DNA of 64,000 nt from Selaginella moellendorffii (taxonomy: Eukaryota > Streptophyta > Lycopodiopsida > Selaginellales > Selaginellaceae): assembly GCF_000143415.4 (NCBI RefSeq), contig NW_003314265.1:2570559-2634558 (forward strand). Reading direction: 5' to 3'. The notes beneath the pieces are model-generated. The model was not told where the DNA came from and ran no database searches. It saw only the letters and a program-made list of their open reading frames with translations. Both the position numbers and the translations under genes were made by a program. Shown piece by piece: positions 55,433 to 64,000 of the stretch. Positions within the stretch are counted from its first letter, which is position 1. Each line of letters opens with the position of its first letter.

Positions 55433-56621
55433 ATGGGTAAGCTCATCCCAGTTCTTCTTGCAGTTATAAGCTTTATCTTGAGCGCAAATGCCCAACTTCA
55501 GCTGATCCCTACAATTGCTAGTATCTTTGGTGGGTTAAGCCCAATTGGCGATATCATCCAGCATTTTGACTTCAGCAAGGTGATGCATTCAGTTTTAGTT
55601 AGCATTTGACTAATGGTCATATATGCCAGGTCAACATTGTCGACTCGAATGTCCAGGATTATCTTAACATCGGATTGGCTCCTGCATATGGGACACTCAG
55701 CACGGATGAAGTCAAATTCATGGATGACCATCTAAAGGTCATGATAGCAGGAGTTCATGTGCAACTTGGCAAGCTATCACATGATGAACGTACATGGGAT
55801 AAAGTTCAATCACTCTTCCTGCAAAACCCTGTGCTTGAGCCGTTTGATGATCCTACTACAAGAGCTACTAAATATACAAAGGATGACACTTACTGGCTCA
55901 ACACTGATGGATCACCTAGGCAAACTGTGATGAACGAGGTAAATGTTCTATGTTCGAGTTTCATAAGTATTTATATCTTCGTGTCTACAGGTCAAGAGTT
56001 GGTTCACAGGACTGATCGCAGATGCTGATATCCTCAACTCCACACGCATTGACATCAACATTATGGGTAGAATTGTTGCTCATACGGGTACAAACATTGA
56101 GAACATTATAAATTTATTCTACCAGCATGAATACCATGAGAAAACCATGCTTGAGATAGGAGTGCTTAGGTATCCTGATATAGAGCACCCCTACTTCAAG
56201 GTTAGTAAAATAGCTTCCAAGGGATTTTTCTTTTTATTGAACTTCTTGTTTCAGGTCTACCGTATTAAACTTTTTGCATGGTCTGATTGTCGTCGATATG
56301 CAATACATGAAAGTAACACGAATGGCATTTCTGGAGGTATTACTTGTTGACTTGACCCCTGACGTTACATTGATTTTCATTGACTGGCTTGTAGAATTCA
56401 ATATGCGAAAATTTAAACCAAGGGACAGTATTATAAATCAACTCACACCCAAAACTAAGAAGATTGCAGTTTGTGGTGCTGAATGCATGTTTGATTCTAC
56501 CCAATGTGGTGATTGCAAACTGACAGCTAGTTTCAGCCATAACATTGCTAAGCACAAATCCATCACTTCCAAGAACAAGTTTGTTCAGAAAGCTGAAGAG
56601 ATGTTTGCTCCATACTATTGA
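55433..56621 (+). CDS. Secreted protein of unknown family, copy 2
   Basis: Five exons: 55433-55579, 55630-55938, 55991-56200, 56255-56336, 56395-56621; 324 residues. The signal peptide is LIPVLLAVISFILSANAQ. Exons 3 and 4 have exactly the lengths of copy 1 (210 and 82 bp), with the same phases. Shared motifs: PTIASIFGGLSPIGDI, GLAPAYGTL, RTWDKVQSLFLQNPVLE, DDTYWL, YHEKTMLEIGVLRYPD and EFNMRKFKPR. Unlike copy 1 it has a C-terminal extension of about 40 residues with four cysteines (CGAECMFDSTQCGDC). The pair is an old tandem duplication under coding constraint. Function unknown. Confidence 0.82.
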
Positions 56622-56694
56622 TCATGAAGAATGATTAATACAAATATATACAATCTTAATGGAGTGGACTTGCTTCAAATGTTGTTTGAAATGC

Positions 56695-57235
56695 TTATAT
56701 TATGATTATTAGTAACATTGCAACAAGACCACAATGTGTGAAAATTGATTTCCTTATCACTCTTGGTCCCTCCCTTATGTGGGGTAGCAGCCGGTGGGTT
56801 GTGTTGGCGAGCATTAGTTCTTCTATCACCTTCTGGTGGCTGAGCTCCATCTCATCAGAAAATTGCCACCATTTGTGTGTGAGGATGACATGGAGATCAG
56901 CGCCCCACGGAACCGGAGCATGGCAAAGATTGGCGTACATGAAGCAATCGTTGATCATATGTTCGACGTCCACTGGCTCGAAGCAAGTTGGGCAGAGTCT
57001 CATCTTGCGTGGGATTTGTGGTTTCAGCCAAAGGCTCAGCTCTACTATCTGTGGCATCCCGTTTGGTAGCTAGTGAGTAGCCTCCGGTTCCATGGTGTGA
57101 GACCATCATATGTCTCGCCTCCATGGCTTGGCTGTCCACTAATACACTCTTTATGTTAGGAAACAGGCGATTGATTGCATTAGGATTCGACTGCGCAAGA
57201 ACCCTATAGCCTTCATTTGATGAGCTATATGTCAA
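56695..57235 (-). pseudogene. Fragment of a non-LTR retrotransposon (zf-RVT region)
   Basis: Two overlapping minus-strand frames (57235-56897 and 57057-56695) join into one protein by a frameshift near 57050. The second contains RLCPTCFEPVDVEHMINDC, the CxxC...HxxxxC pattern of the zinc-binding domain after LINE reverse transcriptases, and nearby VELSLWLKPQIPR. No RT core is present, so this is a 5'-truncated, broken copy. Confidence 0.6.
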
Positions 57236-57948
57236 TCTGGTAACTATATGTGTGTCAAAATTTTAGTCTCTACCTGGTAAAAACTATCTATCTGAATCAT
57301 GATATGAATATTCTTGCGCTGACATGGAATCCTCGCATTCTCAGGATCCCTGCAAGGGCATATCTCTTATCACGATCAAATCTGCTCTGGCATTCGAAGT
57401 AAACTGTAAATGTCCTGCTTGCCCTCATCTTCCTGCCATGGAGAATGAAGTGCTTGGGCAAGCATCAAACTCGATGATGGGAATCCACACTGATCAATGT
57501 AAAGCTACTTTAAGTTAGGCATGAGAAACGTTTTGAACTTCTTGACACTGCTACTTGTGGGCTTCAAATTAAGAAAATTTAAATTCTTATCCAACATTAG
57601 TAAAAAAGTAAAAATCAAATATAAAAATAATAAAATTTACTATCCATTATTAGCAGTCCAGTGAAGATCGAGTAGATTTCTCGAGAATATATACCCTCTT
57701 GTCAATGAAATCAGTTCAGAAGCGGTGCTGTGCTCGGACGAATGCGTCCTGCGGCAACAATGGAGATTCCGGACCAGATGTAATCGCCAATTCTGGAATG
57801 CCTTTGTGGACTTGGAGTCGAACATAACTGTGATCGATAACCCCGAGTGTAAACTTTAAAGGGGTAACAAAAAGCATGAATGCAAAAAGGGATTAGAAAA
57901 GGCATTTTGCTTAATGGAAATTAAGTTTTTAAAAAGCTTATGAAATTA
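57236..57948. other. Intergenic stretch
   Basis: No supported gene. An AT-rich patch lies at 57540-57660. Open frames at 57640-57905 (minus) are short and overlap each other. Confidence 0.45.
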
Positions 57949-58020
57949 AGGTCCCACCGAGATTCGAACTCGGGCTCTTGGATTCAAAGTCCAATGTCGT
58001 AACCACTAGACTATGGGACC
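57949..58020 (-). tRNA. tRNA-Gln (anticodon UUG)
   Basis: 72 nt. Acceptor arms GGTCCCA and TGGGACC pair; the discriminator is U. The anticodon arm TTGGA-CTTTGAA-TCCAA gives TTG. The D arm TAGTCTAGTGGTTA and T arm CCCGAGTTCGAATCTCGG are canonical. No intron. Confidence 0.95.
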
Positions 58021-58134
58021 TGAGCTGGCAATTCTATCGTGGGTAGCTCTCTTAGCCTTGAAAGTCTGAGAGGGCATATTCCAGAACGAAACGAACGTCC
58101 GATGGGTTTTTATTTTTCTTTCCAAAAAAAAGCT

Positions 58135-59481
58135 CTAGATCGCTCCTGCCCCGTTCAAAATGTCGTAGACGCCCACACAAATCTCCCCGGCGATGAGGAA
58201 GATGATGATCCACTCGAGCGTGTCCGACTTGCGGTTCTGGAGGATGTCCAGGAAGAACTTGACGTTGTGCTGGATGATCCCGATCTTAAACTCGAGGCTC
58301 TCGAAGCGGTCGTCCAGCTCGAAGTCGCCCCTCATGTGCTCCCAGATGCGATCGTACCGCGCGCTCTGCCACGCCGCGTCCGACCGCTCCAGCAGCCCCA
58401 GGCGGAGGATGGCGTCCGCCAGCGCCGCGTTGGCCGCCGCCACCAGCTTGAACAGCGCCTTGCGCTGCATGTTGAACGTCCCCGTGAGCTCCATATGCCG
58501 GTTGAGCTCGCCGAATGTGTTGAGCATCTCGTCGATGCTGCGCGTGTAGTGATCCAGCGCGATGCTCTGCCCCAGCACCAGCGAGATGATCCGGACGCCG
58601 TCCATGTCCAGCTTCTTCACCATGATCTTGTCCGAGCCCCCCTGGCTCCAGCGGTCCAGCCCCGGGATCACCACCACCCGGTAGTTGTCCTTCCGGGGAT
58701 CGCCCACGAACTCGCGGCTGTGGCGCTTCACCGCGGCGAGGATGGGATTGGTGTCGGGCGAGAGGTCGTGGAAGTTGAAGAGCACCACCGAGCCGTACTG
58801 GAACACCACCGCCACCTTGTTGTTGCTCAGGCAGCCGGGCATGGGCGAGTAGTCCTCGCGGGCCATGGAGTCGGCGTCGTGGAGCTTGATCACGACGTGG
58901 TTGCGGCACGGCAGCACCACGCCCAGCGACGGCGGCTCCAGCGCCGCCAGGGACTTGAGGTCGACGCTCCTGGCCAGGAACAGGGCCTCCGCCGAGATCA
59001 CGGCCTCCGGGAGCTCCAGGCGGAGGTGCTGCTGCAAATCCTCCGAGTCGTATGGCGATGGCTCTTCTTTGGAGGAGAATGGCTTTACTTCGATCTCCAC
59101 TGGGAGAGCTCTGGAAGCCGCCGCCGCGCTCTCTAGCTCCACCTGGACGGCCGTGGAGAATTCCGGAGATTTCTTCTTCCTTGCCACTGCCGCTGGGGCC
59201 TCCTGGCCAGATTTCTTGGACAAAAGGCTTGGCTTGAGATGGATCTTGGGCTTCTTTCCGAGATCGCTCGAGAAAATCTCCGCTTTCTTCCTGACTTTGG
59301 ACCCCTGCTTACCGCCGCCGCTGCTGCTAGCGGTGGCGGCATCGATGTTGCTAGCGGCGGCCGAGCTCGATGACGATCGAATCGCAAATCTGCCATCGAG
59401 GCGGCTGGACTTCCAGAGCGAGGATTCACAGACGGAATTGATGATTGATCGTCGTCTTGCCGCTTGGAAGATTATTAACAT
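58135..59481 (-). CDS. DUF155 protein, RETARDED ROOT GROWTH / RMND1-like
   Basis: A single exon of 448 residues from ATG at 59481. The N-terminus is an Arg/Ser-rich presequence of mitochondrial type. The DUF155 body has VAVVFQYGSVVLFNFHD, DNYRVVVIPGLDRWSQGGSDKIMVKKLDMDGVRIISLVLGQSIALDHY by segments, and ends with ERFE-like DDRFESLEFKIGIIQHNVKFFLDILQNRKS and a C-terminal membrane segment (EWIIIFLIAGEICVGVYDIL). Arabidopsis RRG acts in mitochondria and affects cell division in roots; human RMND1 supports mitochondrial translation. It ends 115 bp from tRNA-Gln and is head-to-head with MCM9. Confidence 0.9.
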   Translation of the reverse strand: MLIIFQAARRRSIINSVCESSLWKSSRLDGRFAIRSSSSSAAASNIDAATASSSGGGKQGSKVRKKAEIFSSDLGKKPKIHLKPSLLSKKSGQEAPAAVARKKKSPEFSTAVQVELESAAAASRALPVEIEVKPFSSKEEPSPYDSEDLQQHLRLELPEAVISAEALFLARSVDLKSLAALEPPSLGVVLPCRNHVVIKLHDADSMAREDYSPMPGCLSNNKVAVVFQYGSVVLFNFHDLSPDTNPILAAVKRHSREFVGDPRKDNYRVVVIPGLDRWSQGGSDKIMVKKLDMDGVRIISLVLGQSIALDHYTRSIDEMLNTFGELNRHMELTGTFNMQRKALFKLVAAANAALADAILRLGLLERSDAAWQSARYDRIWEHMRGDFELDDRFESLEFKIGIIQHNVKFFLDILQNRKSDTLEWIIIFLIAGEICVGVYDILNGAGAI

Positions 59482-59654
59482 ACCGAGCAGGCCGTGGAAT
59501 CTCTCCCTGCCGTCTAGCCTAGGGTAGCGCGCTCCACTCAAGAACCCTAAAGTTCGCAATTTTTGGTTCGTCTTGGCGGGAGAGCCCTTGGCGATCGGTG
59601 CGAGCGCGAGCTGACCTTCTATCGCTCCCTAAGGTAGAATATCGATCGATTTCG
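59482..59654. promoter_or_regulatory. Bidirectional spacer between RRG-like and MCM9
   Basis: 173 bp separate the two divergent start codons. It contains AACCCTAAA (telo-box-like AAACCCTA relative) near 59543 and TTGGCGGGAG near 59572, which resembles an E2F site (TTTSGCGGS), as would suit an S-phase gene such as MCM9. Confidence 0.5.
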
Positions 59655-62600
59655 ATGGGAAATGGGGGCGAGCAGGAGCCGGTCATCCACGACGCCGATT
59701 ATGTGGAGGCGTTTGAAAGCTTCCTAGAGGAGAATCACTTGTCGGAGCTGGAGAGGATCTTGCTCCTCGAGGACGAATCCAAGCACTACTCAGTCCATGT
59801 CGAGTTCAGTGGTTTGCGACATCGTGTTTGAGCCCATTCTCATTTTTTTCCCCTTTGTTACTCAGCTTTGCGGAACTTCTGGAAGCCCATCCCAAGCTTT
59901 CTCATGAGCTCTACTTTCAACCAGGAAAGGTTTTGCCTCTATTCGACGCAGCAGCATTAGCAGTATTGGTAAAGCCTGTGACAGACACTCAGCGATCACA
60001 CGGCTAACAGCTTCCACTTTGCAGCAAAAACTGGACAAAGGCAACAAAGTGATGAAGCGCGTTCATGTACGCTTGGTGGTACAGGGTTCCGCTTTGGAAC
60101 GTCCAGGTACTGCAAGATCTCTAAAGCTGATTGCTACTGGAGAAATCTAACTTTGTTTTTCCACAGAAGTAAATCCAAGCATTGGACGCATCAGAGTGAA
60201 GCATCTTGGAAAACTTGTAACTCTGAAAGGAACAATAATCCGTTCAGGTGGCGTCAAGATTCTCGAGGGAGAGCGCGAGTACGAGTGCACAAAGTGCAAG
60301 CACAGGTTTTTGTCGACCTTCTAGCGGGCCGTGACTTATGATCTTGTTGTTTTCAGTTTTAAGTTGTTCCCGGAGCTGGAAACTGGCAGCGGCGTTGAGC
60401 TGCCACGAAGGTGCCCCTCTCAGGTGAATGGTCAGACCTTCGATTCATAATCGCTTACATGTAAGTCACAGAGAACAAAGCCATGTACTGGTTCAACCTT
60501 CCGTTGCATAGAGGACTCGAAAGTTTCCCATGACTATCAGGAGATCAAAATGCAAGAGAATCTGCAAACGCTTGGTGTCGGCTCTGTTCCACGGTCTATT
60601 GTTGCTATTTTACAGGATGATCTCGTAGACACTGTCCAGGCCGGAGGTATGGACACAGTCATATACCATCATATTAAGTTTTTCATGCAGATGACGTTGT
60701 TGCAACTGGGGAACTTTTCTCCCGATGGCGGCGAAGCTGTAAAGATGCCCGTTGCGATATTGAAATAATGCTCAGGGTCCACTATGTGCGGTACGAAGCT
60801 GCTTTTGCTACCTCTAACCTTCTTAGAGCTTATTGCTGGCAGGAAAGCAAATGACTTGAAGGCGGCAGTCGACGTACCTGAAGATGTTATCCACCAATTT
60901 GAGCAATTCTGGAAGGAATTCGAGAGAGCGCCATTCAAAGGTTTGAATATCTTCCAGCGACTTCCTCATTACTTTGGTTTTTGTAGGAAGAAATGCCATA
61001 CTACAGAGCATATGTCCTCAGGTGTATGGGCTCTTCACCGTAAAGCTAGCGGGTATCTATGTGCATTCTTACTTACGAAGAAAACTTTGTAAATGTTCGT
61101 CTTCGGCAGTTGCCTTGACGTTGGTTGGTGGAGTTCAGCGTGTAGATTCTTCTGGAACTCGTATACGAGGAGAATCACACTTGCTTCTTGTTGGAGACCC
61201 GGGTACGTTGAGTTCATGAGTTTCTTTTTTCTGCTTACAGTCTTCTAATATTTTAGGCACTGGGAAGTCTCAGTTTCTAAAATATGCAGCTAGATTGAGT
61301 CATCGCTCGGTTGTGACAACCGGTCTAGGAAGCACCAGTGCAGGGCTTACGGTAACAGCAGTTAAAGATGGAGGTGATTTTTCTTGCTAAGAGCAATGTG
61401 ATACTCACGTTTCTCAAACAGGAGAATGGATGCTCGAAGCTGGGGCACTGGTTTTAGCGGACGGTGGACTATGTTGCATTGACGAATTTGACAGGTTTGA
61501 TCTTGGCGTGCGTATTTACGAGTGCCGAAATTTCAATCAGCAGCATTCGAGAAGCAGACAGAGCCACAATTCATGAAGCTATGGAACAACAGACACTCAG
61601 TGTTGCAAAGGTCAGAGAGTGATTATTTCCATCGAAGAAGTGTTAATGAGTTGCATATAGGCTGGGCTCGTGACAACGCTTAACACAAGGACGACTGTTT
61701 TCGGTGTAACCAATCCTAAGGGCCAATATGACCCTCTGCAGCGTATGTTTTTCTCTAGACCATGAAACTAACGCTTATGGACAATCCATTTTCAGCTCTT
61801 TCCGTGAACACCACCTTGTCTGGGCCACTCTTGAGTCGTTTTGACATCGTTTTGGTGCTTCTTGATACTAAAAACCCAGAGTGGGACACCATTGTCTCTT
61901 CTCACATTTTATCCGAGGTTTGTGGCCCTTAGATTGTTTTTCTTTAGCCTAGGCCGTGAGTAATCCGTGTCCACAGCATATGAAGCAAAAATCGGTGAAC
62001 TGTGTCAGCAATCTCACGGGTTTTTGGACACTGGCAATGCTGAGGAGGTAATACATTTCCTGTTGGTCTGCTGAAACAAATTCATTAGCAGGTACATTCT
62101 TTATGTGAGGGACCACATTCGTCCTGTTCTTACGGCCGAAGCCGAGAAGATCATCATCAGTTACTATCAGCTCCAGCGGAGAGCAGGCGCTCAGAATGCA
62201 GGTGCTGTTACCTTCATCTTCAGAAGGAGCATGCTCAGGCTATGATTTTGTTGCTAGCAAGGACGACCATAAGGATGTTGGAAAGCCTGATAAGGCTCGC
62301 ACAAGGTAAATACCAAGTTGATCAGGGATGATGAAGGATGCGATAACGGTGTTGCAGCGCATGCGAAGCTTATGTACCGGCGACAGGTTACCAGAGCAGA
62401 TGCTATTGCGGCGATTGTGTGCGTAGAATCGTCGATGACAACGTCTGCTATTCTGGACAACGTTGGGAACGCACTGCATTCAACGTTCTCGGAGAAGCCG
62501 GACGCAGAGTGTAAGCAAGCGTGCCTGTTTGCGGCTGTTTTTGGTTGTAAAGAGCTTTTCAGACACGGAGCTAGAGCGCAAGATACTGGTTGCACTTGGT

Positions 62601-62723
62601 CTGAATCGGCAGGATCCCTCCAACAGAGGGCCCGTCATGCAACGCTGCTCCAGCTTGCTGAATCAAGTGGATACGGAAGCTGGGATTATATTCCCTACCC
62701 AAGGTCATCAAGGTCCTCAATAA
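59655..62723 (+). CDS. MCM9: DNA helicase MCM9
   Basis: Twenty exons from 59655-59803 to 62563-62723, with introns mostly 50-75 bp; 607 residues. The N-terminal part has [15 protein letters not shown] and a zinc-finger-like Cys set, then [22 protein letters not shown] and the link [22 protein letters not shown]. The AAA+ core has Walker A GDPGTGKSQ (about 271-279), [20 protein letters not shown], Walker [33 protein letters not shown] and the arginine finger LLSRFD. The wording throughout follows MCM9 rather than MCM2-8. It lacks the long C-terminal extension of vertebrate MCM9. It acts with MCM8 in recombination and mismatch repair. Exon 13 has tandem CAGCAG acceptors. Confidence 0.93.
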
Positions 62724-64000
62724 ACTATTGTGGCATTTCTGGGTCGACTTTTAAGTTACAGCACTGTGAGAGTTTTTTTCTATCAATTAAAACAAATAAA
62801 TAAGATGGGTTCTAATCAATTAGAAATTTTTTGGTTTTTCGTTTTTGTTTTTTCTTGGATAATAATTTCTTTTCAGATATAAGTAGTTAATTTTGTCAAA
62901 ATTTACATAAGGTAGTTTTACTAATTACCTAGTAAATTTTCTATTTTTTTTCTATATCTCATACGTTAAAAGTATAAATTATGTTCAATTTAATATGTTT
63001 ATCTAGAAATTGACAAATATACAAGTTTCTCTCTATACAAATAAATTGTGTTAAGAAAATTATATTCAATAATTTTTTTCCTTAAAATTTATATAATTAT
63101 TTATAATTTTTATTCAATAATATAAATCTCTTGTACTTGTTTGAAATATTACACATATAGTTTATGTTTTATAAAATAATGTTTAAGAGGATTTTTAATA
63201 AGAAAAAAAAATAAAAGTATAAAATTTAAATGATAAAATTCATATGAGATAATTTTTTTTTATTTTTACACATTTATATTTTTAATAACTTAAGTAAAAT
63301 ACTATAATTAAGTAAATACAGTAAACAAAGTTTTGTAACAAAAGATATAGATTATGTGTGGCTAATTATTTTTTCAACTAGCATTTTTATAAAAAAATAT
63401 AGTTATTTTTTAATTATAAATATAAATAGCAGTTTAACCAATAATTTAATCAAGGTTGGAATAAGAAAATTATATATCTATGTATTTATAATATTATAGA
63501 GTTTATATTATTTAAATAATTTATGCTAAAATCATAAATTTCACTCAACAATGCCATTGTTAAAAGAACATCTATATAGTTACCTTTGAGTTAAAAACTA
63601 AATAAATATATAAATTAAAATAAATTTTTCAATAAAATAATATGTTTTATTTTTATCACCTTTTGAAATTCAAATGATCAAATAAATGGAAAATAGTAAA
63701 CAATTAAAAAGATAAAATTCCAAATTAAAATATTTATTTTCAATCAATTAAGGGTATTTAAAAAGTGGAATTGAAGTGTTTATGAGTTTATTTAATTTTC
63801 TAGGAAGTCTAGATTGATGAACATTTGCATCACATCTAGTGTAAATCCAACAACTCTCTTTAATAAATAAATTTAGAGCTTTTTTAATTATAATTATAGT
63901 TATATCTAAAATGTTCTTAAATATTTTGAGATATTCTACCATCTAATGGTTGTTATTCACTTTGATTAATCTTGTTTTTATAATTTATAAATTTTCCTAA
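62724..64000. other. Very AT-rich gene-free end
   Basis: Beyond about 62760 the sequence is almost entirely A/T with long T and A runs. No gene, tRNA or recognisable element is seen. The short minus frame at 63748-63942 is not supported. Confidence 0.6.

Noticed and set aside
58039-59136. 365-residue plus-strand frame opposite the DUF155 gene
   Set aside because: Antisense shadow of the DUF155 coding region.
1-64000. CRISPR arrays, bacterial operons or riboswitches
   Set aside because: Spliced plant nuclear genes throughout; none of the repeat clusters has CRISPR-like unit and spacer regularity.

Overview
The window reads as nuclear DNA of a seedless vascular plant, most likely a spikemoss (Selaginella). 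This is an inference from gene content and style. Genes are packed tightly, most introns are only 45-100 bp, and the genes are plant-specific (DYW-class PPR, LHY/CCA1, cryptochrome, NYC1, plastid and mitochondrial ATP synthase subunits). A TPR gene of possible flagellar type would fit a plant with swimming sperm.

Layout. Positions 1-3700 hold a broken, unrecognised gene (minus strand) and a family of short palindromes. Positions 3770-17645 are a nested retrotransposon block with no intact host gene: an old LTR copy, an inverted solo LTR inserted in it with TGTAAGA/TCTTACA ends and a near-perfect 5-bp target duplication, a third truncated copy, and a roughly 6.4 kb element with 1.09 kb LTRs, primer-binding site and polypurine tract but no visible gag-pol. 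From 18.7 kb to 62.7 kb the DNA is gene-rich: PDF-motif/PPR-DYW protein, formiminotransferase-like enzyme, LHY/CCA1 clock factor, an unrecognised short protein, a TPR protein, pectinesterase, EID1-like F-box protein, two tandem mitochondrial glycine-rich RRM proteins, an Rxt3-domain protein, an Hv1-like proton channel, cryptochrome, Sec14-like protein, chlorophyll b reductase NYC1, plastid ATP synthase delta, THUMP-domain protein, mitochondrial ATP synthase delta-prime, tRNA-Leu(CAG), two tandem secreted proteins of unknown family, a LINE fragment, tRNA-Gln(UUG), a DUF155/RRG protein and MCM9. The last 1.2 kb is very AT-rich and empty.

Exon structures were rebuilt by eye from GT-AG (and two GC-AG) junctions that keep frame and restore family motifs; start codons were placed at ATG. 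Several genes are head-to-head over short spacers: Hv1/cryptochrome (283 bp), RRG/MCM9 (173 bp), NYC1/atpD (641 bp, two G-boxes) and FTCD-like/LHY (1.26 kb, two exact evening elements). Light, clock and chlorophyll-turnover genes (LHY, EID1-like, cryptochrome, NYC1) recur through the window. The least explained loci are the tandem secreted pair (53.7-56.6 kb), the palindrome family (0.2-2.8 kb) and the non-coding LTR element.
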